Source of the DNA: Prosthecobacter debontii
Lineage (GTDB): Bacteria > Verrucomicrobiota > Verrucomicrobiia > Chthoniobacterales > Chthoniobacteraceae
NCBI GenBank assembly: GCA_945861385.1
Contig: CAMAUI010000001.1
Coordinates: forward strand, 37,298 to 101,297
Reading direction: 5' to 3'
DNA: 64,000 nt
The position numbers and the translations under genes were made by a program. The notes under the pieces are model-generated. The model saw only the letters and a program-made list of their open reading frames with translations, had not been told where the DNA came from and made no database searches. Below, one piece after another: positions 57,464-64,000 of this stretch. How positions within the stretch are numbered: the stretch's first letter is position 1; the number at the start of each line of letters is the position of its first letter.

Positions 57464-58934
57464 CCACCCGCACCTCTTCGCCGATCCGCACCCGCATTTC
57501 TGCTCGCGCCGTGATTTTCTGAACCGCACGGGCTCGGGCTTCGGGATGCTCGCGCTGACCTCCCTGCTCGCGGAGTCCGGGTTGCTCGGATCATCCGCGC
57601 AGGCTGCGTCGCAAATCGGCCCCGTGAATGCCCTCGCGCCAAAAGCGCCGCATTTTCCCGTGAAGGCGAAGTCGGTGATCTGGCTGTTCATGAACGGCGG
57701 GCAGAGCCAGGTGGACACGTGGGATTACAAGCCGGAGCTGACCAAACGGCATGGCCAGGATCTGCCGGGCTTTGACAAAAAAACCGGCTTTTTTCCCGGC
57801 GACGTCGGTGCGTTGATGAAGTCGCCTTTCGCCTTCCAGCAATACGGAAAAAGCGGCGCATGGGCGTCGGAGCTTTTCCCGCAGACCGTCGCGCATGTGG
57901 ACGACATGGCGTTCATCCATTCGTGCTTCACGGAGACGAACAACCATTCGCCCGCGCTGTTCCAGATCAACACGGGCTTCTCACGCATGGGCTTCCCATG
58001 CCTTGGCGCGTGGGTGACCTACGGGCTCGGCACTGTGAACCAGAATCTGCCCGCCTTCGTGGCCATGTACGACACGCTCGGGCGCGGCCTTCCGAAAGGA
58101 CACGCGAGCAACTGGGGTGCGGGGTTTCTCCCCGGTGTGTATCAAGGCACCGCGCTGAACGCGCAGGGCTCGCCGATCAACAACCTCAACCGCCCCGCGG
58201 AGATGGCCGACGCGCAGCAGCGCGCGCAGCTCGATCTCATCGCGAAGCTGAACAAACGCCAGCCCGGCGCGGACGATCCGGAGCTGGCGGCGCGCATCGA
58301 GAGCTTCGAACTGGCCTACCGGATGCAGATGGCCGCGCCCGAGGCGCTCGATGTGGCGGGCGAACCGGAACACATTCGCAAGCTCTACGGCACCGACGAG
58401 AAAAGGTGCGGCCATTTTGCCAAACAATGCCTGATGGCGCGCAAACTCGTGGAACGCGGTGTGCGCTTCGTGCAAATCTACAGCGGCGGGATGGAGAACC
58501 AGCGCTCGTGGGACGGCCACGCCGACATCGAGGGCAATCACCGGCAGTTCGCTGGCGAGACCGATCAGCCCATCGCCGCGCTGCTCGCGGATTTGAAACA
58601 ACGAGGGTTGCTCGACTCCACCCTGGTCGTCTGCTGCGGCGAATTCGGACGCCTGCCGCTCGCGCAAAAAGGTGGAAAACCGGGGCGCGACCACAATCCG
58701 CACGCATTCACCACATGGCTTGCCGGCGGTGGGGTGAAGGGTGGCGTCCATTACGGCGAGACCGACGAGGTCGGGCACAAGGCGGCGGTCAACAAAGTCA
58801 GCGTGAACGATCTCCACGCCACCATCCTCGCACTCATCGGCCTGGATCACGAAAAACTGACCTACCGTTTCAACGGCCGGAATTTCCGCCTGACGGATGT
58901 CGCGGGCGATGTCGTGAACGAAGTGATCGCTTAG
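57453..58934 (+). CDS. DUF1501 protein with Tat signal
   Basis: Protein of 493 residues. The N-terminal segment HFCSRRDFLNRTGSGFGMLAL is a twin-arginine signal (SRRDFL) followed by a hydrophobic stretch. The DUF1501 domain shows KSVIWLFMNGGQSQVDTWDY, KPELTKRHGQDLPGF, HSCFTETNNHSPALFQIN, GVRFVQIYSGG, and CCGEFGRLPLAQKGGKPGRD with HNPHAF. These segments match the DUF1501 partner of PSCyt1/DUF1549/DUF1553 proteins. The ATG at 57453 overlaps the upstream gene by 11 bases; a TTG six bases earlier is unlikely. Tat export implies folding or cofactor loading in the cytoplasm. Confidence 0.92.
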
Positions 58935-59057
58935 AAAAACGCTGTTCGAATCACCCATTCCTTTCGCCAGCGCACCGGAGCGATGTTTTTTCACCACAAG
59001 CCTTTTGCGAAGCCGTGGTTTGCAATCGGAGCGGCGTTTTCGTCTAACTAAACGCGC

Positions 59058-59077
59058 CCCGCGCAGCTTCACGCGGG
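59058..59077. terminator. Possible hairpin between DUF1501 and PQQ-like gene
   Basis: CCCGCG and CGCGGG form a perfect 6-bp stem with an 8-base loop, followed by ACGCATCTTTT. It lies 20 bases before the ATG of the next gene, so it could be a weak terminator or part of that gene's leader. The T-run is short. Confidence 0.25.
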
Positions 59078-59096
59078 ACGCATCTTTTCCATCACC

Positions 59097-60317
59097 ATGA
59101 AACTCCCGGCTCTCATCCTCGTCCTCGGAATCACCACCGCTTTTGCCGCCGACTGGCCGCAGTGGCGCGGCGCAAACCGGGACGACAACAGCACGGAAAC
59201 CGGCCTGCTCAAGGAATGGCCGGCGGGCGGGCCGAAACGTGCGTGGCTTTTTGAAAAGGCGGGCATGGGCTACGCGGGGTTTAGCGTTGCGGCGGGCAGG
59301 CTGTTCGTCATGGGCACGCGGGACGGCAAGGAAGTCCTGTTCTCGCTCGATGCAAACAGCGGAAAGGAGCTTTGGGCGACGCCGATAGGCGACATCCTCG
59401 GCAATGGCTGGGGCGACGGCCCTCGCAGCACCCCCACCGTGGATGGCGAGGTGATTTACACGATGAGCGGAACCGGCAACCTCGTCTGCGTGCAGGCCAG
59501 GGACGGCAAAACCGTGTGGACAAAAGCCATGAAGGAACTCGGCGGCAGCACACCCAGCTGGGGCTTCACCGAGTCGCCCCTCGTGGACGGCCCCAATGTG
59601 ATCTGCACGCCGGGCGGCAACAAGGGCACGATGGCCGCGCTGAATAAAAAGACCGGCGCACTTGTGTGGCAGAGCGCCGAGATCACCGAGGGCGCGCAGT
59701 ATTCCTCCATCATCCCCGCGACCATTGGCGGCAAAAAACAATACGTGCAGCTCGTGATGCAGACCCTTTTCGGCATCGACGCGTCGAACGGCAAGCTGCT
59801 CTGGCGCAGTCCGTGGTCGGGCCGCACCGCAGTCATCCCGACGCCGATTGTGAAAGGCGACGAGGTCTTCGTGAGCAGCGGCTACGGCGTCGGCTGCAAG
59901 AAGGTGAAAATTTCCGGCGGTGCGGCTGCGGACGTTTTCATGAACAAGGACATGGAGAACCACCACGGCGGCGTGATCCTCGTTGGCGACCACCTTTATG
60001 GCCACAGCGGCAAAGGCGGATGGACGTGCATGAGCTTCGCCGACGGCAGCGTGAAGTGGACGGGCAAGGGCTTGGGCAAAGGCGCCGTGGGCTACGCAGA
60101 CGGCATGCTCTATTGTCTGGATGAACGGAGCGGCACCGTGGTCCTTGCCGAGGCATCGCCAGCGGCATGGAGCGAGAAGGGCCGCTTCAAACTCGAACCG
60201 CAGGCCGCGAACCGGAACCGGCAGGGCGGCATCTGGGTCCACCCCGTCATCGCCAACGGCAAACTTTACCTCCGCGACCAGGAGTTCATTTACTGCTACG
60301 ACGTTAAAAAATCGTAG
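59097..60317 (+). CDS. PQQ-like beta-propeller protein (BamB-type)
   Basis: Protein of 406 residues with a signal peptide (LPALILVLGITTAFAAD). It starts with WPQWRGANRDDNSTETGLL, the hallmark W-P-Q-W-R-G segment of secreted PQQ-like proteins in Verrucomicrobia and Planctomycetes. Propeller blade repeats are visible: LFSLDANSGKELWATPIGD, LVCVQARDGKTVWTKAM, MAALNKKTGALVWQSAEI, LFGIDASNGKLLWRSPWSG, and YCLDERSGTVVLAE. The family binds PQQ only in some members; others are scaffolds. Function here is unknown, probably periplasmic. Confidence 0.88.
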   Translation: MKLPALILVLGITTAFAADWPQWRGANRDDNSTETGLLKEWPAGGPKRAWLFEKAGMGYAGFSVAAGRLFVMGTRDGKEVLFSLDANSGKELWATPIGDILGNGWGDGPRSTPTVDGEVIYTMSGTGNLVCVQARDGKTVWTKAMKELGGSTPSWGFTESPLVDGPNVICTPGGNKGTMAALNKKTGALVWQSAEITEGAQYSSIIPATIGGKKQYVQLVMQTLFGIDASNGKLLWRSPWSGRTAVIPTPIVKGDEVFVSSGYGVGCKKVKISGGAAADVFMNKDMENHHGGVILVGDHLYGHSGKGGWTCMSFADGSVKWTGKGLGKGAVGYADGMLYCLDERSGTVVLAEASPAAWSEKGRFKLEPQAANRNRQGGIWVHPVIANGKLYLRDQEFIYCYDVKKS

Positions 60318-60353
60318 CTTTCACTCCATCCCAAACATCAATCTACTCACCGC

Positions 60354-60905
60354 ATGAAACCACTCCACACCATCATCACCGCCATCGTCTGCACCGCAGC
60401 CTCCGCCATTGCCGAGGAACCGAAAATCTACTCCATCCCGCTCAAGGACATTGACGGGAAGGACACCTCGCTGAAGGCCTACGCGGGCAAGGTCGTCCTC
60501 GCCGTCAACGTCGCCAGCCGCTGCGGCAACACGCCGCAATACGCCGGCCTTCAATCGCTCTACGACAAGCTCAAGGACAAGGGCCTCGTCGTCGTCGGAT
60601 TCCCGTGCAACGACTTCGGCGCGCAGGAGCCCGGCACCAACGCGGACGTGAAGCAATTCTGCGAAACAAAATACAAGGTGACCTTCCCGATGATGGACAA
60701 GCTCCACGTCAAGGGCCCCGAGCAGCATCCGCTCTACAAGGAACTCAGCGGCCCCGGCTCGCCGTTCCCAGGCGATGTGAAATGGAACTTCGGAAAATTC
60801 CTCATCGGTCGCGACGGCAAGGTGATCGCCCGCTTCGAGCCCGGCGCCCAGCCCGACGCTGAAAAAGTCACCAAGGCCATCGAGGACGCGCTCGCCGCGA
60901 AGTGA
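60354..60905 (+). CDS. Secreted glutathione peroxidase
   Basis: Protein of 183 residues. A signal peptide (HTIITAIVCTAASAIAEE) precedes the glutathione-peroxidase domain. The active site is NVASRCGNTPQYAGLQ with the peroxidatic Cys57. The family motif VVGFPCNDFGAQEPG is intact, and the tryptophan of the triad lies in VKWNFGKFLIGRDG. Most bacterial members use thioredoxin rather than glutathione. Location in the periplasm is implied by the signal. The last bases overlap the GTG start of sufE in a GTGA, suggesting co-translation. Confidence 0.9.
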   Translation: MKPLHTIITAIVCTAASAIAEEPKIYSIPLKDIDGKDTSLKAYAGKVVLAVNVASRCGNTPQYAGLQSLYDKLKDKGLVVVGFPCNDFGAQEPGTNADVKQFCETKYKVTFPMMDKLHVKGPEQHPLYKELSGPGSPFPGDVKWNFGKFLIGRDGKVIARFEPGAQPDAEKVTKAIEDALAAK

Positions 60906-61345
60906 CCGTCGCGGAAAAGCAACGTCAGCTAGTCGAGCGCCTCTCCATCATCGAAGACCCGCACGAGCGCCTCGCCGCGCTCATGTCGCGCGCGAAAAAG
61001 TGGCCCGCGCCCGCTGCGGAGCAACTCACCGACGACCACCGCGTCCACGGCTGCCAGTCCCGCGTGTGGCTCGTGTGCTCGATCGAGGAAGGGGTGTGCC
61101 GTTTCCGCATGGAATGCGATGCGCCGATGGTCAAGGGCCTCGTCGCACTCATGTGCGAACTCTACGATGGCTGCGCACCTGCCGATGTCGCAACCGCCGA
61201 GCCCTCGGTCTTCGAAGACCTCGGCTTCACCCGGATGATCTCGCCCACGCGCCTCAACGGCCTCGCCGCCGTCCGCACCCGCATCCGCGAATTTGCCGGC
61301 CAGCTTGCAGGCAGTCAAACCCCTGCGAGCTTCGCGGCGACGTAG
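60902..61345 (+). CDS. sufE: SufE-like sulfur acceptor
   Basis: Protein of 147 residues. It has the SufE fold with AEQLTDDHRVHGCQSRVWLV, where Cys51 is the sulfur-accepting residue, and GLVALMCELYDGCAPADV in the C-terminal half. SufE takes persulfide from the cysteine desulfurase SufS to the Fe-S scaffold. No other suf gene is in the window. The start is a GTG overlapping the glutathione peroxidase stop; length is normal. Its 3' end overlaps the 3' end of the convergent hicB by 31 bases. Confidence 0.9.
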   Translation: MTVAEKQRQLVERLSIIEDPHERLAALMSRAKKWPAPAAEQLTDDHRVHGCQSRVWLVCSIEEGVCRFRMECDAPMVKGLVALMCELYDGCAPADVATAEPSVFEDLGFTRMISPTRLNGLAAVRTRIREFAGQLAGSQTPASFAAT

Positions 61346-61644
61346 CTGTTCAAGCTCTCGCCTTCCTGCAGGGCGCGCAGCGCGAGAAGACGGTGGATCT
61401 GAGGGTCAACCCGCAGGACGAATTTCCCGCTGAATTCCTTGTCCGCGAGCGATTCGGGAAGCGGGTCACCCATGCTCTTTTTGAGCGCGATGACTTCCTC
61501 GACAGCCTCGCAGAGGTCTCGATAGACACGGGTTTCATCGTCACCGTGGACGCCGCCGAGCATGAGTTCGGGGCAGGTGCCGACGTAGCAGCGATCCTCG
61601 GCGCTCCACTCGACCAGCTTGAGGTAGTGTTTTTTGGCTTTCAT
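61315..61644 (-). CDS. hicB: HicB-type antitoxin
   Basis: Protein of 109 residues. The N-terminal half (YLKLVEWSAEDRCYVGTCPEL, then HGDDETRVYRDLCEAVEEVI) is the HicB pseudo-RNase H-like fold. The C-terminal part (GKFVLRVDPQIHRLLALRA, EGESLNSYVAAKL) is a ribbon-helix-helix DNA-binding domain like Arc/MetJ. HicB neutralises HicA and represses the operon. It is second in the operon, with its ATG overlapping the hicA stop by four bases. Its 3' end overlaps sufE, so any insertion there would affect both. Confidence 0.88.
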   Translation of the reverse strand: MKAKKHYLKLVEWSAEDRCYVGTCPELMLGGVHGDDETRVYRDLCEAVEEVIALKKSMGDPLPESLADKEFSGKFVLRVDPQIHRLLALRALQEGESLNSYVAAKLAGV

Positions 61645-61847
61645 GGCTTTGGTTTTTTGAAGGTTGCGAGCGCCCGCTTCACGTCGCGCTCCTGATAGTG
61701 ACGGGCATCATCGCCGAGGCCACCGGAGATCAGGACGACCTGCCGTGTGCCCGGATGGTAAAATTTTCGATGACTGCCCTTGCCGGGCGCGAACTCGAAC
61801 CCGGCTTGTTCAAGATCCTGAATAAGCTGGCGGACTTTGCGCGGCAC
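61641..61847 (-). CDS. hicA: HicA-type mRNA interferase toxin
   Basis: Protein of 68 residues with the HicA double-stranded RNA-binding fold. It has LIQDLEQAGFEFAPGKGSHR, where the GSH motif gives catalytic His26, followed by KFYHPGTRQVVLISGG. The toxin cleaves mRNA during translation when not bound by HicB. The start is a GTG, and no Shine-Dalgarno is visible just upstream; instead there is an inverted repeat (61856-61872). Confidence 0.9.
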   Translation of the reverse strand: MPRKVRQLIQDLEQAGFEFAPGKGSHRKFYHPGTRQVVLISGGLGDDARHYQERDVKRALATFKKPKP

Positions 61848-61855
61848 GGGGAACT

Positions 61856-61872
61856 AGTATCACACTGATACT
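61856..61872. promoter_or_regulatory. Candidate HicB operator
   Basis: AGTATCACACTGATACT is a perfect 7-bp inverted repeat with a 3-base centre, placed 8 bases upstream of the hicA GTG. Ribbon-helix-helix antitoxins such as HicB bind palindromes of this size near their promoter. The TGATACT half also resembles a -10 element on the minus strand, so binding would block transcription. The closeness to the start codon suggests a leaderless or very short leader mRNA. Confidence 0.5.
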
Positions 61873-61920
61873 GCTCGGCAAGAAACATCTACCCCTGTCG
61901 GTCCTCATTCATGTGAGGGG

Positions 61921-62215
61921 ATGGAACAAACGATGAAGACGAGTTCGAGCGAAGGTGAAAACCATGCTTTGCTTGAACTCAAGGTCTCCTACGAACTCCC
62001 CGCGTGCAGGTACAAGGTGACCACCGCCTTCAGAATCCCGACACCGGTGCAGAGGTCATGGATTTCTCGGACGCGCTATTCGCCTCCATCGAGGTGTTCC
62101 ATCGGATCGCGGTCGAAGATGGCCAGAATTGGAGTGGGAGTACGGTGACCATTCATCTGGACGACAAAAGGCGCTGCCACTTTTCGAAGGCGGAATACTT
62201 TCGGGGTGTGAACTC
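61921..62215 (+). pseudogene. Possible decayed gene cut by the second repeat
   Basis: Two adjoining frames look coding: ALLELKVSYELPACRYKVTT from 61921 and then, one frame away, DFSDALFASIEVFHRIAVED followed by STVTIHLDDKRRCHF. Joining them needs a one-base change near 62031. The second frame runs straight into the 194-bp repeat at 62216, where the translation becomes repeat-derived. This is consistent with a small gene truncated by the repeat and frameshifted, but I recognise no family and it could be chance. Confidence 0.4.
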
Positions 62216-62409
62216 AGCCGGAACGATGCAGTTGCGGGAGCGCGGCGAAGTGGAACACAGGCTTCCAGCCTGTGCGGCCAGTGGGCTTCCAGCCCGCTGA
62301 CCCATGCACCGAATGGTGCGGACGCCGCAGGCATGATGCCTGCCCACCGCACAGGCTGGAAGCCTGTGTTCCGGACGCATCGCGCCGCACCAACTGCATC
62401 GTTCCGGCT
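62216..62409. repeat. 194-bp palindromic repeat, copy 2
   Basis: Same element as at 50640-50833: equal length, same 19-bp terminal inverted repeats (62216-62234 and 62391-62409), about eleven base differences by eye, most of them in the central part. The inner arms and hairpins are conserved, which suggests selection or recent spread of the structure. It lies between the possible decayed gene and the metallopeptidase stop. No direct target repeat is visible. Confidence 0.85.
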
Positions 62410-62507
62410 CAGGCTCGCGATGAACCTAGCACGGGTGATGAACAGGCAAGGCTCGCTGCTTGTGTCGCTCACGGGTTTTTCAGTGAAAACCATCAGCTTC
62501 GAATTGC

Positions 62508-63632
62508 TCACAGCTTCACTTCGATCCCAAGTTTCCGCGCGAGCGCGATGATATCTGGCGCCAGCGATTCGCGCGATTTCCCCCCGAGCAGATGCACCCG
62601 CTCGGCAATCGCCGGATCATCGCCCCGGCGTAACGCGTCGAGGAAGCCCGCGAACGGTGCGCCGCCATTCTGCAGGACGAAATACAGCGTGAGCAGCGCG
62701 GCGGAGTTGTAGAGATCGTAGGCCTCCTGCTGCTCGACCGACGATTTCCAATCCGCACTGCTCATCGCCATCAACCGCGCCGGAACGACGAGCTTGATGG
62801 TGCGGGAATCCTTCGACTTGCGCCACTTCAGCACGTAGTCGCGCATGCCGGCGCCGGGATTGCGCAGCGTGTACTGGCCCTGGGCATAGGGCAGCGATGC
62901 GACGACTTCGGCAATTCCCTCCCACGCCCAGTGGGGCATCCCCCGATGCCAGCGCGCCATGAGCTGATGCGTGACCTCATGTTTGAGCACGAATAAATTG
63001 CCGCCGTAATTCAGCCGGATACCGGTCTTCCCCTCCTCGATGCCGATGTTTGGCAGCAGCACCAGCACCCGCCGCGAGCGCGCGACATAGGTTCCGCCGG
63101 TGCCCTCGTTCCCGCCCGCGCTTTTGTAACTCTCCGCATCGCGCAGCAGCGAGACATCATAGCTCGCGCGCTCGCCGCCCGCGTGAAGGCCGAGCGGCAT
63201 CGCGATGAGCGCGGCGCGCGTTGCCTCGAAGACTTTTGCGAGATCGCCCACGGCTCCCGCGGGAAGCTGCACCTCGGAGGCGATGCGGAAGTTCGCGCTC
63301 TCGTAGTTGAAAATACCCGCATCCTCCCCGCGAAACCGCACCTCACCCGCCGGGGCCGCGGCCGATGCGGGCCACGGAGCGAGGCGCGCCGGCAGGATGA
63401 GCGGCCGGTGCCAGTCCGCGCGCCAGTTTCCGATGAAGCCGGCATCCGCCTGCGCAAGCTGCGAGATCGCCACGACAAACGCCGGCTTTTCCTCCGGCGC
63501 AAACGTCGCGCGCAATCCGTCCGCCGCCGCGAGCGGCGCGTCGAACGTGCGGCCATCGCGCAGGGTCCACGTCCGCGATGGCTCGCCGGCGACCGCCCCA
63601 GCGGCGAGCGCCAGCAGAATGAGGCGCATCAT
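62508..63632 (-). CDS. Secreted zinc-metallopeptidase-like protein with SHD1-like start
   Basis: Protein of 374 residues with a signal peptide (RLILLALAAGAVAGE). The next 60 residues (RTWTLRDGRTFDAPLA, then AFVVAISQLAQADAGFI) resemble the SLA1-homology SHD1 domain common in Planctomycetes and Verrucomicrobia. The peptidase-like part has LKHEVTHQLMARW at about residue 220, an HExxH zinc site, and WAWEGIAEVVA about 20 residues later, which supplies the third ligand Glu as in gluzincins (DUF1570-like). The active residues look complete. The start overlaps the upstream partial gene's stop (ATGA). Substrate unknown. Confidence 0.68.
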   Translation of the reverse strand: MMRLILLALAAGAVAGEPSRTWTLRDGRTFDAPLAAADGLRATFAPEEKPAFVVAISQLAQADAGFIGNWRADWHRPLILPARLAPWPASAAAPAGEVRFRGEDAGIFNYESANFRIASEVQLPAGAVGDLAKVFEATRAALIAMPLGLHAGGERASYDVSLLRDAESYKSAGGNEGTGGTYVARSRRVLVLLPNIGIEEGKTGIRLNYGGNLFVLKHEVTHQLMARWHRGMPHWAWEGIAEVVASLPYAQGQYTLRNPGAGMRDYVLKWRKSKDSRTIKLVVPARLMAMSSADWKSSVEQQEAYDLYNSAALLTLYFVLQNGGAPFAGFLDALRRGDDPAIAERVHLLGGKSRESLAPDIIALARKLGIEVKL

Positions 63633-64000
63633 GTGAACCGGGGCTGGCACGCCATGTAGCTCGTGCCCTCCATTTCCTCGATGCGCATCCGGCGGTCGCG
63701 CGCCTGCTCGCTCCAGCTCTCCGTGAAAATGACCTCCCCGCGCGGGACATTGAAACCGTTCACGATGCTCGCATGCACGAATTCACCGCGCTGCGGCCAC
63801 AGCTTCCGGTCATTCATGTCGGCGCGGGGCAGCATCGCGGCGGGATCCTCCGGGAAGCGCCGGGCGAATGTCGTGTGCAGATAATCGCGCTCCTTGCTCC
63901 ATCGGCGGAAGACCACCACGGGCATCCCCGCCTCGATCGCCGCGCGCACACGCGGAAATTCAAATTTCTGCGTCCGGTCCATGCGCCGGCCGGCAATGTC
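63629..64000 (-). CDS. Partial gene, possible C39-like peptidase, 5' end missing
   Basis: The frame is open to the window edge, giving at least 123 residues of a C-terminal part; the start is outside. Visible segments are GMPVVVFRRWSKERDYLH and RGEFVHASIVNGFNVPRGEV followed by IFTESWSEQARDRRM. The H-A-S-I-V-N-G-[FY] then aromatic Trp pattern is like the His and Asn/Asp part of papain-like C39 peptidases (HWVVVVGYD...DPW). The Cys would lie upstream. The stop overlaps the metallopeptidase start by four bases. Confidence 0.5.
   Translation of the reverse strand, partial: DIAGRRMDRTQKFEFPRVRAAIEAGMPVVVFRRWSKERDYLHTTFARRFPEDPAAMLPRADMNDRKLWPQRGEFVHASIVNGFNVPRGEVIFTESWSEQARDRRMRIEEMEGTSYMACQPRFT

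Noticed and set aside
57981..60242. A 753-residue open frame on the minus strand
   Set aside because: It opposes the DUF1501 and PQQ-like genes, which have strong family motifs on the plus strand.
62004..62300. A continuous frame through the second 194-bp repeat
   Set aside because: The C-terminal part is only repeat translation (RLPACAASGLPAR type); the frame is not a gene end in its own right. Only the part before 62216 is kept as a possible remnant.

Overview
The window is GC-rich, gene-dense bacterial chromosome that most resembles a Verrucomicrobiota member (Chthoniobacter/Spartobacteria-like). This is inferred from gene content, not from a marker gene: an autotransporter-associated beta-strand repeat giant, PEP-CTERM tails, paired DUF1501/DUF1549/DUF1553/DUF1800 proteins with a PSCyt1 heme domain, a Calx-beta giant with an N-terminal EPLEARIAPA motif, and PQQ-type beta-propellers. 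No rRNA, phage, integrase or CRISPR array was seen; one tRNA (Gly-TCC) is present.

Layout. 1-6.4 kb is a set of small stress/envelope genes: glycine-zipper lipoprotein, DUF2934, a nucleotidyltransferase pair, a 39-aa membrane peptide, an SRPBCC protein, an SLC13-type transporter with RCK_C domains, a charged lipoprotein, a ferritin-like protein, a DUF3309 peptide, a glycine-zipper stress protein and a PEP-CTERM tail remnant. 6.4-9.4 kb has a phytoene-desaturase-like FAD oxidoreductase and a second two-gene nucleotidyltransferase unit. 9.4-14.7 kb is a complete four-gene Wadjet (JetABCD) anti-plasmid operon, followed on the same strand (14.9-19.0 kb) by a zinc-ribbon protein, an unknown protein, a SEC-C protein and a secreted caspase-like protein. 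An NlpC/P60-like lipoprotein diverges from these.

20.4-23.5 kb is a translationally coupled operon of a 4-TM protein, DUF1800 and DUF1501. 23.6-25.8 kb is an operon of ECF sigma factor, anti-sigma-like membrane protein and an HtrA-like protein whose catalytic His and Asp positions are substituted. 26.0-34.1 kb is the beta-strand repeat giant, interrupted by one apparent frameshift. 34.3-35.8 kb is a decayed zone: a 93-bp inverted-repeat element abutting a PEP-CTERM tail fragment, an intact secreted protein, and the C-terminal scrap of a DUF5009-type acyltransferase. 35.9-40.6 kb is an exopolysaccharide export set (outer-membrane barrel, Wzz/tyrosine kinase, Wza-like protein). tRNA-Gly follows, then a 3216-aa Calx-beta protein (40.8-50.5 kb) and a divergent smaller Calx-beta protein.

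53.4-61.3 kb is metabolic/secretory: a DASS transporter, a PSCyt1-DUF1549-DUF1553 protein with its DUF1501 partner, a PQQ-like propeller, a secreted glutathione peroxidase and SufE. 61.3-61.8 kb is a HicAB module with a candidate operator. A metallopeptidase-like gene and a partial gene close the window.

The most notable unexplained structure is a pair of 194-bp, highly palindromic repeats with perfect 19-bp terminal inverted repeats (50640-50833 and 62216-62409, about 94 percent identical by eye). They have the features of a lineage-specific MITE/REPIN-like family. Other points of interest are the pseudo-protease in the sigma operon, the island upstream of Wadjet, and two overlapping small-ORF/nucleotidyltransferase pairs.
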